64,000 bases of DNA from Streptomyces sp. NBC_00464 (GTDB lineage Bacteria > Actinomycetota > Actinomycetes > Streptomycetales > Streptomycetaceae). The position numbers and the translations under genes are program-made. Below the pieces are notes generated by a model. The model was not told the DNA's origin. It saw nothing but the letters and a program-made list of their open reading frames with translations, and ran no database searches. Positions 42,572-51,275 of the stretch are shown here, one piece after another (the stretch's first letter is position 1; every line of letters begins with the position of its first letter). The DNA is taken from positions 3,782,001-3,846,000 of the forward strand of contig NZ_CP107899.1 of assembly GCF_036013915.1 (NCBI RefSeq). The letters are read 5' to 3'.

Positions 42572-43087
42572 CTACTTCCGCAGCTCGATGACGGTCTTGC
42601 CGATCCGGATCGGCGCGCCCAGCGGAACAGGCGTCGGGGTGGTGAGACGGGTCCGGTCCAGATACGTGCCGTTGGTGGACCCGAGATCCTCGACGATCCA
42701 CTGGCCGTCACGGTCGGGGTAGATCCTGGCATGCCTGCTGGACGCGTAGTCGTCGTCCAGCACGATCGTTGAATCATGGGCCCGGCCCAGCGTGATGGTC
42801 TGGCCCTGGAGCGCCACCGTGGTGCCGGTGAGCGTCCCCTCGGACACGACCAGTTTGGTCGGTGCTCCCCGGCGCTGGCGGCCGGGCTGCTGGCGTTGCT
42901 GCGGCGGTGCCGCAGCGGTCTGGCGTGCCTGTGGAGGCCGCGCGTCGGTAGCAGTGCGGCGTGAGCCGCGCTGCGTGACGCGCGTTCCGAACAGGTCACT
43001 TCGAATGACCTGGACGGCCACGATCACGAATAGCCACAGAACAGCCAGGAATCCTAGCCGCATGACCGTAAGGGTCAGCTCTGACAT
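42572..43087 (-). CDS. fhaB: FHA-domain protein FhaB (FipA type)
   Basis: 171 aa. N-terminal TM (LGFLAVLWLFVIVAVQVI), Gln/Arg-rich linker, C-terminal FHA domain with the phosphothreonine-binding residues GRAHDS, SRHARI and STNGTYLD. It binds phosphorylated partners in the division/wall-synthesis complex. In order between fhaA and pstP as expected. Confidence 0.95.
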   Translation of the reverse strand: MSELTLTVMRLGFLAVLWLFVIVAVQVIRSDLFGTRVTQRGSRRTATDARPPQARQTAAAPPQQRQQPGRQRRGAPTKLVVSEGTLTGTTVALQGQTITLGRAHDSTIVLDDDYASSRHARIYPDRDGQWIVEDLGSTNGTYLDRTRLTTPTPVPLGAPIRIGKTVIELRK

Positions 43088-43097
43088 TGCCCCCGCT

Positions 43098-44021
43098 TCA
43101 CCCTTCGGCTTGCCGGTAAACGATGGTGGTGCTGCCCACGACGATCCGCGAGCCGTCGCGGAGCGTAGCGCGGGTTGTGTGCTGCCCGTCTACCACGATG
43201 CCGTTGGTAGACCCGAGATCCTGGATCGTCGAGGGCGTTCCGGTCCTGATCTCACAGTGCCTGCGGGATACGCCGGGGTCGTCGATTCGCACGTCGGCGT
43301 CGGTACTGCGTCCCATCACCAGCGTCGGCCGGGAGATCTGATGGCGTGTGCCATTGATCTCGATCCAGCGTCGCACCTGCGTGTTCGGCAGGGGGCTGGG
43401 GGTGGCCGGCGGGCGACGGTCGGGTCCTGGGGCTCCGCCGTGCCTGGCGCCCGGCGGCGGGGCCGCGGGCATGGGCGGGGGGGAGCTGGGCGGGTAGCCG
43501 TAGCCGCCGGGGGCCTGGGGACGCCCGTGTCCGGGGCGGGCGGGCGGTGCGGCCTGCTGTCCCGGGTGGTTCTGGTATCCCTGCTGGCCCTGCTGGCCCT
43601 GCTGACCGAGTTGGCCGGGCTGGCCGGGCTGTTCCTGCTGTGACGAACTCGACGCCAGGGTGCGGCTGCGAACCCGGTAGAGCCCGGTGTCGAGGTCGTC
43701 CGCCTTCTCCAGGTGCACCTTGATGGGCCCCATGAAGGTGTACCGCTGCTGCTTGGCGTAGTCCCTGACCAGCCCGGAGAGCTCGTCGCCCAGCTGGCCG
43801 GAGTACGGGCTGAGACGCTCGTAGTCGGGGGCGCTGAGCTCGACGATGAAGTCGTTGGGGACGACGGTCCGCTCGCGGTTCCAGATGGTGGCGTTGTTGT
43901 CGCACTCCCGCTGGAGGGCGCCGGCGATCTCGACCGGCTGGACCTCGGACTTGAAGACCTTGGCGAAGGTGCCGTTGACCAGACCTTCGAGACGCTGCTC
44001 GAAACGCTTCATGACTCCCAT
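43098..44021 (-). CDS. fhaA: FHA-domain protein FhaA (DUF3662 + FHA)
   Basis: 307 aa, ATG 44021 behind GGAGGAGG, first gene of the cluster. N-terminal DUF3662 domain (GVMKRFEQRLEGLVNGTFAK, about 1-125), a Gln/Gly/Pro-rich linker with QQGQQG repeats (125-205), C-terminal FHA (VMGRSTDADVRI; VSRRHCEI; GSTNGIVVDG). A PknB substrate that regulates peptidoglycan precursor flipping through MviN in mycobacteria. Confidence 0.96.
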   Translation of the reverse strand: MGVMKRFEQRLEGLVNGTFAKVFKSEVQPVEIAGALQRECDNNATIWNRERTVVPNDFIVELSAPDYERLSPYSGQLGDELSGLVRDYAKQQRYTFMGPIKVHLEKADDLDTGLYRVRSRTLASSSSQQEQPGQPGQLGQQGQQGQQGYQNHPGQQAAPPARPGHGRPQAPGGYGYPPSSPPPMPAAPPPGARHGGAPGPDRRPPATPSPLPNTQVRRWIEINGTRHQISRPTLVMGRSTDADVRIDDPGVSRRHCEIRTGTPSTIQDLGSTNGIVVDGQHTTRATLRDGSRIVVGSTTIVYRQAEG

Positions 44022-44335
44022 GGGGCACCTCCTCCGGTGTCGTCGTCCCTGTACTGCTTACTGATCGTATCCACGCGTCGGGAAATCGGCTGGTTCCCCT
44101 TGTCTGCACTGTGGATGAGTGTCCCCCCTCACACGGATCGTAGAGGCGGCCTCCTGACAGTGTCCCGCACCTTGGGTGCACTCAGGAGGAGTGGGGGGAT
44201 GCGGCTCCGGGTTCCCGGTTCCCTCCGGGCGTTCTGCGAAACAAACGGATGTGAATCCACCCTGTCCAGCGTGCTAATCTTCCGTTTGTCGCCAGGCGCT
44301 CACCGAACAAGTGAGAGTCTGGAAACACCACTCAT
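44022..44335. promoter_or_regulatory. Intergenic region, 314 bp, with nested hairpin
   Basis: Holds the promoters of the fhaA operon and tRNA-Leu. An 8-bp repeat CCTCCTGA/TCAGGAGG (44150-44157 / 44182-44189) encloses a second repeat GCACC-ttg-GGTGC (44167-44179), giving a branched-free nested stem. A TAATCT hexamer at about 44275 is a possible tRNA-Leu -10. No gene. Confidence 0.45.
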
Positions 44336-44418
44336 GCGCGAGTGGCGGAACGGCAGACGCGCTGGCTTCAGGTGCCAGTGTCCTTAGGGACGTGGGGGTT
44401 CAAATCCCCCCTCGCGCA
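44336..44418 (+). tRNA. tRNA-Leu(CAG)
   Basis: Acceptor GCGCGAG/CTCGCGC, D-arm, anticodon loop ttCAGgt, the long class II variable arm (GTGTCCTTAGGGACGT) and T-arm GGGGGTTCAAATCCCCC. 83 nt; CCA not encoded in full. Confidence 0.97.
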
Positions 44419-44423
44419 CAAGC

Positions 44424-44460
44424 AAGAAGCCCCACAGGCCAATGGCCTGTGGGGCTTCTT
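44424..44460 (+). terminator. Intrinsic terminator of tRNA-Leu
   Basis: Perfect 17-bp stem (44424-44440 / 44444-44460), loop aat, directly after the tRNA. Confidence 0.92.
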
Positions 44461-44494
44461 CAGTTTGGGGCCGGGTGGGTGCCCGGGTGGTTTG

Positions 44495-44508
44495 GTTTCA
44501 CGTGAAAC
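44495..44508. other. parS chromosome-partition site
   Basis: The perfect 14-bp palindrome gtttcacgtgaaac is the core of the ParB-binding parS site, which in Streptomyces clusters around oriC. It lies in the non-coding space between two terminators, as parS sites often do. ParB loads here for origin segregation during sporulation. Confidence 0.93.
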
Positions 44509-44551
44509 GCCCGATTCGAGCCTATGGGGGGCTTGGGTGGCCTTCGGGGTA

Positions 44552-44598
44552 CTGAAGAGGAAGGGCCGGGGTCTGCGACCCCGGCCCTTCCTCTTCAG
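44552..44598 (-). terminator. Perfect 22-bp terminator of azoreductase gene
   Basis: Stem 44552-44573 / 44577-44598, loop tgc; 19 bp downstream of the azoreductase stop. Confidence 0.92.
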
Positions 44599-44616
44599 GT
44601 GATTCTCAGGCGGTTC

Positions 44617-45228
44617 TCAGGCGGCGAGGCGGGAAGCGAGGGCCTTGGCCTTCTCGGAGGCGTCGGTGAGCGCCTTGGCGCGGGAGGAGTCGGCGAGCGG
44701 GATGAGCTCGGCCATCTGCGGGTTGGTGCGGGCCAGGGTGAGCTCCGGGACGATGAAGTCGACCTCGGCGGCGAACATCGAGGTCAGCAGCTTCTCCAGG
44801 TAGTTCTGGACGAACTCGGCGTCCTCGCGCGGGGTGCCCGCCGCGTAGGAGCCGCCGCGGCTGGCGACGACGGTGATCGGGGTGCCGGCCACGGGGCTGT
44901 CGGGGCCGACGTTGTGGCCGACGATGATCACGTGGTCGAGCCAGGCCTTGAGCGTCGACGGAATCGTGAAGTTGTACATGGGGGCGCCGATCAGAACGGC
45001 GTCCGCGGCGGCAAGCTCCGCGGCGAGCTCGCCGCGCAGCGGGTGCTCGGCACCGGCTCCGACGGCCTCGGCATCCAGGTGCGGCAGGGGCTCGGCGGCG
45101 AGGTCGCGGTAGACGACCTTCCCGTCGGGGTGCTGCTCGCGCCAGGTCTGTACGAATGCGGCGGTGACCTCGCGCGACGCGGAGCCCTGGGGGAAGACGG
45201 CGGAATCAAGGTGCAGGAGGGTGGCCAT
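44617..45228 (-). CDS. FMN-dependent NADH-azoreductase / quinone reductase (AzoR type)
   Basis: 203 aa from ATG 45228 (GGAGACC). Flavodoxin-like fold: MATLLHLDSA start with the FMN phosphate loop (FPQGSASREV), APMYNFTIPSTLKAWLDHVI, and VASRGGSYAAGTPRE. It reduces quinones or azo compounds with two electrons, a detoxifying role. Divergent from an HxlR regulator across an AT-rich operator region, so probably induced by quinone-like electrophiles. Confidence 0.92.
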   Translation of the reverse strand: MATLLHLDSAVFPQGSASREVTAAFVQTWREQHPDGKVVYRDLAAEPLPHLDAEAVGAGAEHPLRGELAAELAAADAVLIGAPMYNFTIPSTLKAWLDHVIIVGHNVGPDSPVAGTPITVVASRGGSYAAGTPREDAEFVQNYLEKLLTSMFAAEVDFIVPELTLARTNPQMAELIPLADSSRAKALTDASEKAKALASRLAA

Positions 45229-45280
45229 GAAGGTCTCCACGGTTAGGTGAGGGGCGGGTCGATGCACGGCTCAATATTTC

Positions 45281-45323
45281 GTACGTACCTAGTAATAACA
45301 TAGTGACTTACAAATAGTAAGTC
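45281..45323. promoter_or_regulatory. HxlR-type operator region
   Basis: AT-rich island in a GC-rich genome. Perfect palindrome GACTTAC-aaata-GTAAGTC (45305-45323), plus GTACGTAC at 45281-45288, in the 123-bp space between the divergent azoreductase and HxlR genes. Likely bound by the HxlR product. Confidence 0.7.
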
Positions 45324-45351
45324 CCTCACGCTCACGCAGTACCCTGGGCTC

Positions 45352-45699
45352 ATGGCGGATCACAGCGAGCAGGCGTGCAGGCGGGTGGACGTAGGGATCA
45401 GTCGCGTCTTCGAGCTGTTCGGCAAGCGCTGGACGGGGCCGATCGTTTCCGTACTGATGCAGCATCCGGTGCACTTCGCCGACCTGCGCCGTGCCATTCC
45501 GGGCATCAGCGAGCGCATGCTCTCGGACCGGCTGACCGAACTGGGGGCTGCGGGCCTGGTGGTCCGCGAGGTCGACGAGGGGCCGCCGCTGCGGGTCTCG
45601 TACCGCCTGACGCAGGCCGGTGCCGCGATGGAACCCGCGCTCAAGGAACTGGGGAGCTGGGCCGAAACCCACCTGAAGGACGACCTCGGCGGCTGTTAG
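45352..45699 (+). CDS. HxlR-family transcriptional regulator
   Basis: 115 aa. Family motifs: a Cys near the start (SEQACRRVD), RVFELFGKRWTGPIVSVLM, HFADLRRAIPGISERMLSDR and LRVSYRLTQAG. HxlR proteins are winged-helix dimers that sense quinones or aldehydes, often through Cys oxidation. It probably represses the divergent azoreductase and itself. Confidence 0.93.
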   Translation: MADHSEQACRRVDVGISRVFELFGKRWTGPIVSVLMQHPVHFADLRRAIPGISERMLSDRLTELGAAGLVVREVDEGPPLRVSYRLTQAGAAMEPALKELGSWAETHLKDDLGGC

Positions 45700-45813
45700 C
45701 CGGAGTCCGGGCGGGGGATCGGCGGGCAGCGGTACCGTCTCGGCAGTTGTTGCTGGACCGGGACGCCGGACGCCGACGGCGGCGCCGGGTGCGGTCGGGG
45801 GAGGCTGCGCGCC

Positions 45814-47265
45814 ATGAGCGAGATCGAAGCGACCGTGCCGGTACAGCGGGCTGTGAAGGACGGCGCGCGTATTCCGGTCGTGCCCGGGTTCGCCCGTCGC
45901 GTGGACCCGGAGAACCCGAGCGCACCGCTGTCGCCGAGGGATGCGGGCAAGGCCCTGCGCCGGCACGTGCCCCGCTCCTCCCACAGCTCCCTGGTTCTGC
46001 CTGCGGGGCGGCCCGACGCCGTGCGGGCGGTCGAGGAGTCGAATCAGGGCCGGGTGCCGGGCCTCACACCGATACGGGTGGGGCGGATGGCCGCCACGCC
46101 GTTCGCCTTTCTGCGGGGTTCGGCGGGTCTGATGGCCCACGACCTGGTGGGGACTCCCGTCACCGGGGTGGCCGCTCAGCTCTGCGGTGACGCGCACGCG
46201 GCGAATTTCGGGCTGTACGGCGATGCCCGCGGCAGCCTGGTCATCGACCTGAACGACTTCGACGAGACCGTGGCCGGCCCCTGGGAGTGGGACCTCAAGC
46301 GTCTCGCCACCTCGCTGGTGCTCGCGGGCCGCGAGGCCGGTGCGGACGAGGACACCTGCCGCAGGGGTGCGTACGACACGGTGGGCGCGTACCGGCGGAC
46401 CATGCGGCTGCTGGCACGGCTGCCCGCGCTCGACGCGTGGAACGCCATCGCCGACGAGGAACTGGTCTCGCACACGGACGCGCGGGATCTGCTGGGCACC
46501 CTGGAGCGGGTGTCGGAGAAGGCGCGCAACAACACCAGCGCCCGCTTCGCCGCGAAGTCCACGGAGGACTCCGGGGACGGCGGGCGCCGGTTCGTCGACG
46601 CGCCGCCGGTGCTGCGCCGGGTGCCGGACGCGGAGGCCGCAGCCGTGGCGGCGGGGCTGGGTGACTACCTGAGCACCGTCTCGGAGGACCGGGTGCCGCT
46701 GCTGGCCCGGTACGCGATCCACGATGTGGCGTTCCGGGTGGTCGGCACGGGGAGCGTGGGCACCCGGTCGTACGTGGTGCTGCTGCTGGATCACCGGGGC
46801 GAGCCGCTGGTCCTGCAGGTGAAGGAGGCCAGGCAGTCGGTGCTGGCGCCCTATCTGCCGGCCGTGGGCTTCGATGTGCCGGAGGTGGGGCACGAGGGGC
46901 GCCGGGTCGTGCTCGGGCAGAAGCGGATGCAGGTTGTCAGCGACATCCTGCTGGGCTGGGCGACCGTGGAGGGCCGGCCCTTCCAGGTGCGTCAGTTCAG
47001 GAACCGGAAGGGCAGCGTCGACCCGGCGGCGCTGGCGGCCGACCAGGTCGACGACTACGGCCGGATGACCGGTGCGCTGCTGGCGCGGGCTCATGCGCAC
47101 AGTGCCGATCCACGGCTCATCGCGGGCTACTGCGGGAAGAACGACGAGCTGGACGAAGCGGTGGCGGCGTTCGCGGTGACGTATGCGGACCGTACCGAGG
47201 CGGACCACGCGGAGCTGGTGCAGGCCATCGGCGCAGGACGGATAGCCGCCGAGCAGGGGGTGTGA
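45814..47265 (+). CDS. DUF2252 family protein
   Basis: 483 aa. DUF2252 blocks: RVGRMAATPFAFLRGSAGLM, LCGDAHAANFGLYGDARG, DLNDFDETVAGPWEWDLKRL, and RQFRNRKGSVDP. The family looks like an aminoglycoside-phosphotransferase/kinase-like fold (the GDAHAANFG and DFDE motifs parallel HGDxxxxN and DxD). Substrate is unknown. Monocistronic, 114 bp after the HxlR gene. Confidence 0.9.
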   Translation: MSEIEATVPVQRAVKDGARIPVVPGFARRVDPENPSAPLSPRDAGKALRRHVPRSSHSSLVLPAGRPDAVRAVEESNQGRVPGLTPIRVGRMAATPFAFLRGSAGLMAHDLVGTPVTGVAAQLCGDAHAANFGLYGDARGSLVIDLNDFDETVAGPWEWDLKRLATSLVLAGREAGADEDTCRRGAYDTVGAYRRTMRLLARLPALDAWNAIADEELVSHTDARDLLGTLERVSEKARNNTSARFAAKSTEDSGDGGRRFVDAPPVLRRVPDAEAAAVAAGLGDYLSTVSEDRVPLLARYAIHDVAFRVVGTGSVGTRSYVVLLLDHRGEPLVLQVKEARQSVLAPYLPAVGFDVPEVGHEGRRVVLGQKRMQVVSDILLGWATVEGRPFQVRQFRNRKGSVDPAALAADQVDDYGRMTGALLARAHAHSADPRLIAGYCGKNDELDEAVAAFAVTYADRTEADHAELVQAIGAGRIAAEQGV

Positions 47266-47380
47266 GGCCTGCTGTGCGGGGGTGCGTTGCCCGCCCCGGG
47301 GCCTGCTGTGTCAGGGGTGTGATGCCCGCTGCGCCGACCGCGCGTCCTCGGCAGGCCGGCCGTGGCCATACGCTGGACGG

Positions 47381-48340
47381 GTGACCCACGAAGCCCCCGG
47401 GGTGCCGACCACCCGGAACGACGATGCCCGGCAGGACGACGCCCTGCAGGACGAGCAGCCCGGCTCCCCTGCCGAGACGCCCGCTGACGGCGGCGACGGC
47501 GCTGCGGGAGCCGCCGCAGCCGGTGCGGATGCCGGTGCGTCCGCGGCCGGCGAGACCACTGGGCAGGCGCGTCCCGAGGCACGGCTGGCACATGCTGTGC
47601 GGGTGGCCGAGCAGGCGCTGATCGAGTTCGAGATCGCGGTCGAGACGTTCCGGGTCGAGGTGGAGAACTTCTCCCGGCTGCACCACCAGCGGCTGGGCCC
47701 GATGTACGCACGGCTCGACGAGCTCGACGCGCAGATCGCGGAGGCACGGGCCGCCAGAACGGGCGATCCCGAGGATCTGCGCAAGGCGCAGGACGCGCGC
47801 TCGATCGTGATGCCGATGCCGGGGATCGACGAGTTGTTCCACGACTGGATCGACTCCGACGGGCTGTCCCCCGAGGCTGCGGCCATGCTGACCGAGCAGC
47901 CGGTCCGGCCGCCCAAGCGGGTCCGGCCGACCGACGAGGCACGCAAGCTCTACCGCGAGCTGGCACGTAAGGCTCACCCGGATCTGGCCCAGGACGAGAA
48001 GGAACGGGCCCGCCGGGACGAGTTCATCACCCGCGTCAACGCCGCATACGGGCGCGGGGACGAGGCGCTGCTCAAGGAACTGGCCCAGGAGTGGGCGGCC
48101 GGGCCGGTCCTGCCCCAGGCGGAGCTCAGCGAGGCCGACGAGCTCTACGCCCGGCTGAACTGGCTGACCCAGCGCAAGGAACTGCTGACCGTGCTCGCCC
48201 AGGAGCTGGAGCAGAGCGCGATCGGCGCCATGCTGCGGATGGCGCCGGATGATCCCGATCACCTGCTGGAAGAGATCGCCGAGCAGTTGCTGGGCGAGGT
48301 CTCACAGCGTGAGACCGAGTTGGCGGGCCTGGTGCAGTAG
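47381..48340 (+). CDS. J-domain protein with coiled coil
   Basis: 319 aa from GTG 47381. An Ala/Gly-rich acidic N-terminus (1-65), a long coiled coil (70-130), then a J-domain with the HPD motif (YRELARKAHPDLAQDEKERA, about 187-225) and a helical C-terminus. HPD activates DnaK ATPase. The architecture lacks the Gly/Phe and zinc regions of DnaJ, so it is a specialised co-chaperone. Confidence 0.8.
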   Translation: MTHEAPGVPTTRNDDARQDDALQDEQPGSPAETPADGGDGAAGAAAAGADAGASAAGETTGQARPEARLAHAVRVAEQALIEFEIAVETFRVEVENFSRLHHQRLGPMYARLDELDAQIAEARAARTGDPEDLRKAQDARSIVMPMPGIDELFHDWIDSDGLSPEAAAMLTEQPVRPPKRVRPTDEARKLYRELARKAHPDLAQDEKERARRDEFITRVNAAYGRGDEALLKELAQEWAAGPVLPQAELSEADELYARLNWLTQRKELLTVLAQELEQSAIGAMLRMAPDDPDHLLEEIAEQLLGEVSQRETELAGLVQ

Positions 48341-48386
48341 CGTTTCCGGTGACTTCGGTGCGCACTTACGAGAGAAGGCATGACCC

Positions 48387-48731
48387 ATGAATTTCGCCCC
48401 GCTTCCCGCGGTCGACGTCACGGCGGTGCCGGCGGACGGCCTCGTGCTGGACGTCCGGGAGGACGACGAATGGGCGGCCGGGCATGTCGACGGCGCCCTG
48501 CACATTCCGATGAGTGGCTTCGTGGGCCGCTTCGGTGAGCTGACCGAGGCGGTGGAGGACGGTCGGCGCGTGCACGTGATGTGCCGGGTCGGCGGCCGGT
48601 CCGCCCAGGTCACCCAGTATCTGGTGCAGCAGGGCATCGATGCCGTGAACATCGAAGGCGGCATGCTCGCCTGGGATGGTGCGGGACGCCCGATGGTCAC
48701 CGACAACGGCGCCCCCGCCTTCGTCGTCTGA
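48387..48731 (+). CDS. Rhodanese-like sulfurtransferase
   Basis: 114 aa. Single rhodanese domain: LVLDVREDDEWAAGHVDGAL start and active loop CRVGGRS carrying the catalytic Cys. It transfers sulfane sulfur to an acceptor in the cytosol. 46 bp after the J-domain gene, possibly the same transcript. Confidence 0.93.
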   Translation: MNFAPLPAVDVTAVPADGLVLDVREDDEWAAGHVDGALHIPMSGFVGRFGELTEAVEDGRRVHVMCRVGGRSAQVTQYLVQQGIDAVNIEGGMLAWDGAGRPMVTDNGAPAFVV

Positions 48732-48823
48732 CCTCGCTGGTCCGTCGGCCGACCTCGCTGGTTAACGTTCGGCGTTCACTGTCCGGTGTTCGTTCTTCGC
48801 TTTTCGTTCTTTGCTGTCCGGCC

Positions 48824-48887
48824 GGCCCGGGTCCTCGTTGAGAGGCCCCGGGCTCTGTCGTCGGGCCTCTCAACGAGGACCCGGGCC
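48824..48887. terminator. 25-bp perfect bidirectional terminator
   Basis: Stem 48824-48848 / 48863-48887 with a 14-nt loop, between the convergent rhodanese and acyl-CoA dehydrogenase genes. A short direct repeat (gacctcgctggt, twice) lies at 48731-48764. Confidence 0.92.
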
Positions 48888-48934
48888 TGTGGACGTTTCG
48901 GACCATGGTCGTCCGTGGCTGGTCCGGTGTGGTG

Positions 48935-50089
48935 TCAGTCGAGGGGGTGTGCCGCCAGCAGGTCGCCCAGGGCCTCTTCGTGGGCTGCTGCCGGACCGAG
49001 CGAGAGCTCGATCTGCTTCGCCCACGCGTGAAAGCGGTGCAAGGGGTAGTCGGTGTCCGCGCCGAAGCCGCCGTGCAGGTGCTGTGCCGTCTGTACGACC
49101 CGGCGGACCCCGTCCGACGCCCAGATCTTCGCCACCGCGACATCGCCTGCCGGTGGCAGCGCGCCGGTCCCGCCGACGGCGATCCGCCAGGCCGCCTGCC
49201 AGAGGGTCACCTCCATGGCCCGCAGGTCGATGTAGCGGTCCGCCGCTTGCACGGCCACGGCCTGGAAGGTCGCCACGGGGAAGCCGAACTGTTCGCGCTT
49301 GCCGGTGTACTGGCTCGTCATGGCCAGTACGGCCTCACCGAGACCCAGCGCGAGCGCGCACGTCCCCGTGGTGAGAACGGAGCGCAGCCACTCCCAGGCA
49401 CCTGCGGCGCCGATCAGCCTGCGGGCCTCGATCCGAACCGCGTCCAGCCGTACCTCACCGAAGAGTTCGCCGTTGGTGGAGAACTGCTCGGCGATGGTGA
49501 CACCGTCGTCGCCCTCGCGGACCAGGGCCAGCACGGCCCTGCCGTCCCCGGTGTGGGCGGGCACCGCGATCCAGTCCGCGGCCTGTGCCCACGGCACCCC
49601 CGACTGAACTCCGTCGAGTACCCAGCCCGTCCCGGTGGTGCTGCCGTCGGCGCCGTCCGGACGTGCGGTGACGGCGAGTTCGGCCGGGCCGTGGCCGGTG
49701 CGGCCGTTGGCGCCGACCGTGAGGACCAGGTCCCCCCGGCCGATGCCCGGCAGCAGTTCGGCGGCCAGGTCCTGGTCGCCGTGACGCTGGAGCGCCATCG
49801 CGACCGCGCACGTCTCCAGCAGCGGAACCCGGGCGAGCACTTTCGCGGACTCGCGCAGTACCAGGCAGAATGCGACCAGATCGAGCCCTGCCCCGCCGTG
49901 CTCCGGAGCCAGCGTCAGGCTCAGCAGGTCGCCGGTGGCGAGAGCGGCCCACAGCGGCCGGTCGATGTCCTCGGCCACAGCCCCCGGTACGAGCGCGGGG
50001 CTGGGCACCGCATCGAGGGCGACGCCCGAGAAGACCGCCCGTGCCGCCTCGACGGCTGCCTGCTGCTCCTCGGTGAAGGTGAAGTCCAC
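48935..50089 (-). CDS. Acyl-CoA dehydrogenase
   Basis: 384 aa. Start MDFTFTEEQQAAVEAARAVF, LAPEHGGAGLDLVAFCLVL, C-terminal FAD/helical domain with ATFQAVAVQAADRY and LHGGFGADTDYPLHRFHAWA. The residue arrangement is that of the FadE-type members which often work as heterodimers on sterol or branched side chains. A KstR-like palindrome lies 67 bp upstream. Catalytic Glu is not identified with certainty. Confidence 0.88.
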   Translation of the reverse strand: MDFTFTEEQQAAVEAARAVFSGVALDAVPSPALVPGAVAEDIDRPLWAALATGDLLSLTLAPEHGGAGLDLVAFCLVLRESAKVLARVPLLETCAVAMALQRHGDQDLAAELLPGIGRGDLVLTVGANGRTGHGPAELAVTARPDGADGSTTGTGWVLDGVQSGVPWAQAADWIAVPAHTGDGRAVLALVREGDDGVTIAEQFSTNGELFGEVRLDAVRIEARRLIGAAGAWEWLRSVLTTGTCALALGLGEAVLAMTSQYTGKREQFGFPVATFQAVAVQAADRYIDLRAMEVTLWQAAWRIAVGGTGALPPAGDVAVAKIWASDGVRRVVQTAQHLHGGFGADTDYPLHRFHAWAKQIELSLGPAAAHEEALGDLLAAHPLD

Positions 50090-50155
50090 TGTCCTGGCCT
50101 CCCGCGAACTGCTGTAGCCGTATGAGCCGTATCCGGACCTGACGGAGCGTCAAGA

Positions 50156-50169
50156 TAGAACAGGTTCTA
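50156..50169. promoter_or_regulatory. KstR-like operator TAGAAC-AG-GTTCTA
   Basis: Perfect 6-2-6 palindrome between paaE and the acyl-CoA dehydrogenase. It fits the published KstR consensus TnnAACnnGTTnnA of sterol-catabolism genes. Confidence 0.65.
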
Positions 50170-50216
50170 CAAGAAGGGAACAGTCCGGGCCGTCGGCTGC
50201 GACGGGCCGCCACCGG

Positions 50217-51275
50217 TCAGCGGTCGAAGTCGAGTTCCACCTCTCCGGTCACCGGATGGGACTGGCACGCCAGCACATACCCCGCGTCCGTCTCCTCCGG
50301 CTCCAGCGCGAAGTTGCGGTCCATCCGCACCTCGCCCGAGACCAGAAAGGCCCGGCAGGTCCCGCACACCCCGCCCTTGCAGGCGTACGGCGCGTCGGAA
50401 CGGCTGCGCAGCACCGTCTCCAGCAGCGACTCGCCCTCCTGCACCGGCCATGTGCCCGAGCGGCCGTCCAGGGTCGCCGTGAGCGTGCTGTGCGCGGAAG
50501 CCTCGACCCGTGGCCGGGTGGCGGTGTCGGGGCTGTCCTCCACGTGGAAGATCTCCTGGTGGATGCGGGTCCGGTCGACGCCCAGCCCGTGCAGCGCGCC
50601 CTCGGCGGACCGGACCAGGCCGAGCGGACCGCACAGGTACCAGCCCTCGACCTCGGCCACCGGAAGCAGCGCCGGAAGGAGGCCGGTGAGCCTTTCGCGA
50701 TCGAGACGGCCGGAGGGGAGACCCGCCTGCTGTTCCTCCCGGGAGAGTGCGGTGACGAGCTGGAATCGGTCCGGGTAGCGGTCCTTGAGGTCGGCGACCT
50801 CGTCCAGGAACATCGTCGACGCGGCGCTTCGGTCGCTCCGGATCAGGCAGAACGAGGCATCGGACTCCCGGGCCAGCAGGGTCGCCGCGATGGACAGCAC
50901 CGGGGTGATGCCGCTTCCGCCGACGATCGCCGCGAACTGCCCGGCCCGCGGGGCGAGCACGAAGCGGCCCATCGGAGGCATGGCTTCCACCTGGTCGCCG
51001 ACCGCGAGCTCCTTGAGCGCGTACGTGGAGAACGCGCCGCCGTCGACGAGCCGGATGCCCACCCGCAGCGCCGGGTCGGCCGGCTGCTCGGTGGCCGGTG
51101 CGCAGATTGAGTACGAGCGTCGGATCTCCTCGCCGGCGACGGTGTAACGGACATTGAGATGCTGGCCGGGCTTGTGGCGGAAGGTCTCGCGAAGCTGGGG
51201 CGGCACGGCGAAGGTGACGGCCACCGAATCGTCCGTGAGCCGCTCGATCGCGCTGACCCGGAGCGGATGGAACAT
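50217..51275 (-). CDS. paaE: Phenylacetyl-CoA epoxidase reductase subunit PaaE
   Basis: 352 aa. FAD-binding RRSYSICAP, NAD-binding VGGSGITPVLSI, and a C-terminal plant-type ferredoxin with the 2Fe-2S ligands in CKGGVCGTCRAF and a later Cys (ACQSHP). It feeds electrons from NADPH to the PaaABCD oxygenase. Start directly abuts the paaD stop. Last gene of the operon. Confidence 0.96.
   Translation of the reverse strand: MFHPLRVSAIERLTDDSVAVTFAVPPQLRETFRHKPGQHLNVRYTVAGEEIRRSYSICAPATEQPADPALRVGIRLVDGGAFSTYALKELAVGDQVEAMPPMGRFVLAPRAGQFAAIVGGSGITPVLSIAATLLARESDASFCLIRSDRSAASTMFLDEVADLKDRYPDRFQLVTALSREEQQAGLPSGRLDRERLTGLLPALLPVAEVEGWYLCGPLGLVRSAEGALHGLGVDRTRIHQEIFHVEDSPDTATRPRVEASAHSTLTATLDGRSGTWPVQEGESLLETVLRSRSDAPYACKGGVCGTCRAFLVSGEVRMDRNFALEPEETDAGYVLACQSHPVTGEVELDFDR

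Noticed and set aside
45289..47208. 639-codon frame on the minus strand opposite DUF2252
   Set aside because: Reverse shadow; the plus-strand frame has clear DUF2252 and HxlR motifs.
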